Positions 57,507 through 64,000 of a stretch of DNA of 64,000 nucleotides are shown piece by piece (within the stretch, counting starts at the first letter, position 1; each line of letters starts with the position of its first letter). The notes beneath the pieces were generated by a model. That model made no database searches, was not told the origin of the DNA, and saw only the letters and a program-made list of their open reading frames with translations. The stretch spans positions 15,934,001 to 15,998,000 of the forward strand of contig JBHGNT010000017.1 in the NCBI GenBank assembly GCA_043228905.1, given 5' to 3'. Both the position numbers and the translations under genes were made by a program. Source of the DNA: Azolla caroliniana. Lineage: Eukaryota; Polypodiophyta.

Positions 57507-60500
57507 GTCACTCACATCTTCATGACCCTCGTTTGCTAGGCTCGTTAGTTCATCTTGCTCCCCCCCTCTCCGTCCCGCCCAATGCCCAGTGGCTCTCTCA
57601 TCCCATGCCACACTTCCGAACACACTCGTCATTTTCTTCGATAAGCGTTACACATCTCGTTATTGTATTGTATACCCATCTCTCTCTCTTAGGGGTCAAA
57701 TTTGGCCTTTGATGGGCCAAATGAGCCAGATTTGGCCTTTGAAGTCAGATTAATGTATCTTTCTTTCTCTCGACGACAAGACAACACTTATGATGTGCCC
57801 TCTTGTTTGGTCTTATAAGTTATTATTTAAGCCGATCTGGCCTCTTAGAAGGTGTTGATATCTCTTTCTTTCTTTCTTTCTTTCTCTTCATCCCGATCGA
57901 CGCCCTCATTTCTGTACGCTTCTTAACGTCTCGGGACACACTGGCGACCACCATGCTAGGACCCCCCACGAGGCAACAAAAAAAGAGAAAGAGAAGTCCC
58001 ATGGCTCGCATGATACTGACTCCATTCTCGACAATGCCTGCCTTTTCTATTTTTCTTGTCGCTTTCATCTTACCGAACTGTACTTCTTTGGCTTTCTCCT
58101 CTCGTTGCAAATTGTGTACCTCGTTTTCTTCGTAATCTTGGGTAGTTCCCTTCCTCACCCTCCCGAAACAAACCAGACCAAACAAAAGAAAACATAAAGA
58201 CTTGTCCCAACTCAACATGTTGAAAGCACACATTGTCCACCCCACCATTTCTTTTTTGCAAGCAACAATTTAGTGTTGACCTAGTCATCGATTTGAAGTT
58301 TTAATATGCACATTATTCATGCCTTCGCGCTCATTGTACATGCCCCTCGAAGTTGACTCTTGAATCTCTGCTAGAGATTGGAGTTGTGCGTCATCAAGTG
58401 ATGGGGCAAAAAGGTTCATAAACTAAGGCACGTAAATTTTTGTGTGAACATGAAAGAAAACTAAAAAGTCGGTTTATCGTCACATTAAGTTTGGTATCAA
58501 AATCCAAATACCTCAAATTCTCAAATTTTGAGATTCATTGATGTCACTCGTTCATTTGCGTCACAAGGATGGAATATTTCCTTCACACAATGCATTCTAG
58601 CACATTGGACGTCTCCATAAACTAGGAATGCATTTTAATGAAGGCCATCACAGATGCATGTTCTAAAAGGAAGTCAACAAGTGATATGTTAATTAAATTC
58701 ATCTTGATCTCTAACCAAACATGGATAGGTTGACAACGACAATCGATTTGCTTCAAGGAATATTCAAAGCCCGAAGATGACTTTTGATCGCAACTACATG
58801 TTGTTGGGGAATGAGAAGCTCGATGTTACTTACTATGCACTTTGGAAAGTTTGAGGTGATTCGTTATAATTCAGTGGAATTAGCCATACAGATTAGTAAT
58901 CAATGGTTAAGATATAAGTAAGCAAATTGAGATGATTTGTAATTGGTTGGAAGATTCTTGGAAGCAACAAAGTATTGGTGAATTTCAAGTTGAATTAGAA
59001 TTTATTAAAAGAATCAACAAACTCCATACGTAAGCTCGAGATGTTTCATAATTTTTTGGAACAATCATGAATATCGGAGGTAACAAAGTGTCAACAATGA
59101 ATGCAATGGCCTTTGTATCATGAGTTTGATTGATAGGTAATTGTGCTTGATGTGTTTGTGTATGTGTGTACATTGCACAATGTTATCTCGTTGGCAACGA
59201 CAAAATGTGAAATGCTCAACTTTGACCCTCCCACCCAATACGTACCTTTTTCATGTGGTGTCCACCACTACAATCATCAACAATAAAAAGTAACCATACG
59301 CTATGTGAACATTATCGCATTTGTTTTTAAGTTGAAATGCTCGGTACCACAACGTTCACTCTTTGGACAATATTATTTCATTAGAGACTATCATTGGTTT
59401 GTACAAGAGCCATCATAACCGACTTGAAATAAAGTCAACCATCTCAATGTGGATGTTTCTTATGTGTTATCCATGTTTGGTTGTTGTAGGTGTGTGTGTG
59501 TCTCGTGTAATGTAGGAGTTGGGCTCAAATTTGTGGTTCACAAGTTCCACAACATGCTCCTATTTCTTGGCGGACATGACATCAAATATGTAATCACAAA
59601 AGGTTTGGTACATCATTCGCATGTCATCTTGCATTCTTGATATTGCTCATTTTGTTGTCATGCAAGAGTTGGTTATTCTCAATTATCTCCTTGTATGATG
59701 ACAAGTTGTTGTTATCATCATCTGCGAACATGCATTGTGACTTGGAGACGTGAATGAAGTTGTGTGTGCGTAATCATAATACATATAGGTCATGTGCAGT
59801 TGCACATCTGCTCAATTGAGTTTGTGAATGCTCAGAGCACCTAAGGTGTTTACATGACAACAAGGGAAAATCCAACGGGTAGAAATATTCTATACTGTCC
59901 TTGAACATCGAATTTCTAATGAGAATATAAATGTATTATGTACCCAAACAACAACACCTAATTTCTTTAAAAATAAATACAAAGTTTAGGTTCAACAATA
60001 ATTTGGTGTTCATTAACTTTAATGTTACCCAATCTTTTGTTTTCATGTTTGATTTATGTATCTTATTTTTCGGATCGACACCACGTATCTATATCAATCG
60101 GCATTTCTATGCCTACCCACATATGGTGCAATTATTTCTCCCGTTTGAATACCCATGTAATGATTTCACTCATCAAGTTACTTGTACGTATCCCATTATG
60201 TCTCTCTCTCTCCCCCCTTCGTCTTCTCATGAGTTCCGTCACCTACATTGAATACGCATTTAAATTTTACTCCATTAGTCATTCGCCAATTTCACTTATG
60301 AAGAGATGTTTTCTACTTTCAGCATTTTTATTTGCTTCACCAAACTTCCAATGATTTTCATTAATTTGATGATCTCCCTCTCATCTAATCAGATTGTTTT
60401 GGACATAGCTAAATAGCTCATCTGTCGGCGATGCTCTCAATAGCATACGAGAAGAAGGAGATAACCTCTTCAAAATCGGGAAATGTTAGAGGATTGAGTT

Positions 60501-61950
60501 CAGACACCTCATGTACAATAATATAATCGAGTCGAGGCATTTTCATGGTGTTTTGTGATGGGTTAGTCAACATGACCAAAATTTCCTTTTTATCTCCATT
60601 TGGTGTTTGTTAAATTTAATTTCTCTAACAAGCAAGCAAGCAATATTGTTTCAGTCTCATTGGCCACATTTACCCTTTTTTTGAGATGTTAATAAGTATT
60701 ATTCCTCTTCTTCTTCTTCTTCACTCGCATGTATGGTTTGTTGTTTTTCAGTTCTCAAACAAGCCATATTTCGTATTTTTGGAATATTTGGAAAAGCAGG
60801 TTATAAAAATACCTTAATAAAATTTTCATTCGTAGAGTCAGCCTTAAAAGTACACATTTTGTGAGTTTTTTAATGGATTTTCAGCATATGTTTTCGTGAT
60901 TTTGTAAAACATGACGTTTAGAAAAGAAATTGACAATTGAGCCTACAAGGTTGCTTACATAGCCACCAAGTAAGTGCATAGTTTCACTCATAGATTGACA
61001 CATGCGTGTATTTTCCATGCGCAATATTCTCAATATTCGAGAATACAAAATGGCCCCAAGAATATTAAAAAACCATTCGTTTTGTAAAATAAATATAAAA
61101 AATTAATTAATTATTTAAATAAATGTATTTCGCCCAAAAAAATAAAATATTCATTAATAGATTATAGTGTCAAGAGAGTTTATGAAACTTATTTTAATTA
61201 ATTAATTTTTTTAAAACAAATATTTTTATATTTATTATACAAATATGATTAGTATGAACTTTGAAGATCTGATTAGTTTGAAGTACCATTTTTAATGTCA
61301 AGATAAAAATATCCATAATTTTTGAGGAAATAAAAAGTGAGAAATTAATGAGCCTTTATTTTATTTTATTTATTTATTAAAAATAAAACGACTATACATT
61401 TATTATAAAAATTTAGAAGTGTGTGAGTACCCAAAGTCCCTCTTTTATTATCCCTATTTATTGTTAAGTTCCTTTTTTTTTTATCTTAGGAATTTTTTTT
61501 TTAAAAAGTTTATTTTTTTTGGGGGGGGGGGGAGGGTTAAACGAATACTTGACTACCCATTCGTATTCGTATTCGTTTGCATTTGAATGGGAAACCCCAC
61601 GAATGCGAATATGTCAATCTATGGTTTCACTTTAGTATGAAAGAAATCAATGAATGTCACATGTGAAGTGGAGGAAATATCTATGATGGCACGGTTTTTT
61701 CTATACATTTTCTATTAACTAATAAGCTAAGCACTCGGTTCATGTGTGAAATTGAAGTTGTACATGTATGTAGTATTAGATTTGTCTAATGCATTACAAT
61801 TTCTTGATACTCAAAAGATGGAATATCCATTGTTCTTTATCTTGTCCATCGTAGTATTGGCGATCACACTTGTGTCATCTTGAAAAAAATTGTGATTGTT
61901 GTCGTCCAAGGAAAATGAAAAGTTTTCTAAATTGCTAATGGCTTAAACGT
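57507..61950. other. intergenic DNA, AT-rich, without a supported gene
   Basis: All frames are short and show no domain. A G/T homopolymer run lies at about 61491-61532 and AT-rich runs from 61080 to 61400. Nothing suggests an RNA gene. Confidence 0.5.
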
Positions 61951-62806
61951 TGTCGTGGAGAAAACCGTCCCTAGGCAGAATCGAAGAATATCGGCGGTGT
62001 GCACCATGTGCACTTACCCTTGTATAAACGCGTGAATAGTAGGAGTCAAGTCAGGACAGAGAATCCCATGTAAGTCGGGATTTATCCCACATTGTAGCGC
62101 ATCTCCCTCCTTGTTCTATAAAAGGAAGGGAGCGCCTCTTGTGAGAGGGTTGCCCATTTTGAGTCGTAAGGGTATACCATTTTTGTGCTTCTTTTCTAAG
62201 GTTAGTTACATTCTTTCCTTCTTCTCTTTCTTCTCCTTCTTGAGAACTCGGTCGGCAGCTATGGCAGGAAAGTTGTTAGGTTAACTCTTCTTCTAAGCGT
62301 ACCCGGCTCGCGGCCGGGGTTATATCTCTCCCTGTTGTAGGTTTGCTTCTACTCGGCCTCCTGTGCAAGACCCCGCTTGGCGCGACGAGCCCGAGAGCTC
62401 CCCGACGGCGGCTTGGCGGCAAATTGCTGTTGCGACCTAGCTTACCTTAGTCCGGCTCGAAGCCGGAGTTGTAACTCACTCTTGTAATTTTATATATATA
62501 TATATATATATAGGGTTGTGCATATTTGTGTCTCTGTTGGTGTCGGGTGCTTTCCCCTTTCTTGTGTTTCCTGTACATAAGAGGTGTGGTTTGTGTCGGT
62601 GTTGCGCGCGTGTTCTCTCTCTCTCTCTCTCTTCCTCTCTCGTGTTTGGTAGCCATTAGCACGCGTCTGGAATCGCTCCGGTTCGCGCCACAACCAGTGC
62701 AGCCGGGACCGGAGAGAAGTCGGCTTCCAACACCCCCATCACTTCCTCGTTCGAGATCCCCATGGTCCCGCTCCTCTTCTACACGTACCCGCGGAATACC
62801 GTGACA
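61951..62806 (+). mobile_element. probable solo LTR with target duplication
   Basis: 856 bp, starting TGTCGTGGAG and ending ACCGTGACA. ACGT flanks both sides (61947-61950 and 62807-62810), a perfect 4 bp duplication. TTCTATAAAAGG near 62114 is a TATA box. A T-rich/CT-rich leader and a GGCTCGAAGCCGGAG-type hairpin follow. It shares the 4 bp target size and TGTCGTG start with family B but not the rest of the sequence. Confidence 0.7.
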
Positions 62807-63723
62807 ACGTAAGCATGATCCATTTGGATACTATATGTGACATGACATGTCCTAAATATGTAATTAGATTTCTCTTGAAATTTTGGTATTCAAAAGGTTA
62901 TGTATTAAAATATTTGTTGAAGCAATTCGATTCTTTTTTCAAATGCTGAAAATGTGACCCACTAATGAATTATAAATGAGAATTGAATCCATTAAGAGGA
63001 CAATTAACTGAACTCTAAACGTGGTTTAAGTACACTCAATCACAAGTGTCATGGAAAAAAAATCTTAATGGTGAAATAACGTAATATGTTTTTTTTAGAC
63101 ATCCTCGTTATGCATACAAACTTGATAATATGCTAGACGAAGGACGACGTTGGTTGTCCATAAAAATGTGTATTATCTAGCTTCCATTCACATTTATGAA
63201 TATATACATAGATGCATGTGTAATTAAAATTAAAGAGCCTATAATTGGAAAGGCACTCTTTGAGGGATGTCAAACATTCATTACATACAATAAGTAAGGT
63301 ACACTAAGAGTTATTTCTCAATCTCAAGGTGTATTCACTTAATTGGCTATAAATGCCATGCACAAATGCCTTTTCTAAAGGATCCACAAAATTCCTCTAC
63401 TTACATTGTAACCTACTTGAGTGATATTGTTTGTTGTAGTTATATTTGCATAAGGCCTTTGATTTTTCATTAAGGTTATAAATTCTCAATGTAGTTGAGC
63501 TCAAGCTCCACTTTGGATGTGGCGTGTGGGATTTTTTTTTTCTTCGAAGATTTTCCTCATTAGTATTAAGAAAAACATATGAATGCTACAACTTAAGCTT
63601 ATGTGTGCAAAGCTTACAATTTTCATGTACAATGATATACGATAATCCTAAGACTAAAGATAGAACTTTGTAAAAGGTAAAAAATTAAAAATATTGTTGC
63701 ATTCTGTCGTGCTTCACTGTTAA
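62807..63723. other. intergenic DNA
   Basis: AT-rich with no supported gene, RNA or repeat boundary. Confidence 0.5.
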
Positions 63724-64000
63724 TTAATAAAGGGTCCAAGGAAGTTGATAGTTCCATTGAGGCCCTTGAGTTGACTCAAAGAATAGGGGTAACTTTTTCC
63801 AAAAGTGAAGGAGCTTATTCTTTCTCTTGTTCACAGTCTCCGGTGAACCCTGCAAGTTGTCATACTGACCGCGAACTACTGCCACCAACTTCTCCCATAT
63901 CTCACGCAAGACATCTAAGAGACATTGATATATCGCCCCATAACGTCGGTTACATCGACATTTCCATAATGCCCATAACGTTGTTGTAGCAATTGTTTTC
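63724..64000 (-). pseudogene. remnant of a LINE-type ORF2 3' region, cut by the window edge
   Basis: The minus strand from 64000 reads TTLWALWKCRCNRRYGAIYQ, LREIWEKLVAVVRGQYDNLQ and LHFWKKLPLFF. The Trp-rich text resembles the C-terminal tails of plant LINE ORF2 and related reverse transcriptases. The reading is open for about 90 codons to 63724. This is a tentative call. Confidence 0.4.

Noticed and set aside
57803-58288. Overlapping frames of 70-140 residues
   Set aside because: Both strands are open at once, no domain is seen and composition is simple (CTTT runs), as expected by chance.

Overview
The window is nuclear DNA of a land plant, most likely a flowering plant. It holds Ty1/copia and Ty3/gypsy LTR retrotransposons, L1-type LINEs, GT-AG introns and one intact plant-type 3-ketoacyl-CoA synthase gene. 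The species cannot be told from the sequence. Apart from that gene, nearly everything recognisable is mobile DNA, most of it decayed.

Positions 587-43113 are one old minus-strand LINE split into five pieces by later insertions. The insertions are a gypsy element (3551-10795, itself holding part of an Athila/Tat-like element), a second gypsy element (10936-34365), a copia element with an inverted 3' half (35044-40624), and a 1.15 kb LTR-like unit (41023-42168). Several insertions can be closed at matching target-site duplications. Inside the second gypsy element sits a minus-strand copia element. It in turn holds two copies of the LTR-like unit (family B), a gag-only element and a solo LTR.

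The most interesting object is the innermost layer: a 9,355 bp DNA transposon at 13968-23322. It has 29 bp perfect terminal inverted repeats, a 4 bp target duplication (ATTG) and an empty-site match in two sister copies. It carries two divergent genes. The minus-strand gene joins five exons into a ParB-like domain fused to a class-beta amino DNA methyltransferase. The plus-strand gene encodes a DDE-type transposase resembling the DUF7869 family, with an acidic 13-residue repeat at its N terminus and one in-frame TAG. Between them lie ten 25 bp palindromes at an exact 51 bp period, with one 12 bp half-site insertion. A ParB-like protein, a DNA methyltransferase, a transposase and a phased palindrome array form a plausible self-contained system in which the array is the binding or methylation target. 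I know of no description of it in plants.

The right part is simpler. An unclassified repeat (43122-44090) is followed by a second, better preserved L1 LINE (about 45800-51110). The intact 3-ketoacyl-CoA synthase gene is at 54863-56437 on the minus strand, with a TATA box, telobox-like repeats and a long CT tract upstream. AT-rich intergenic DNA follows, with a probable solo LTR at 61951-62806 and a LINE remnant at the right edge.
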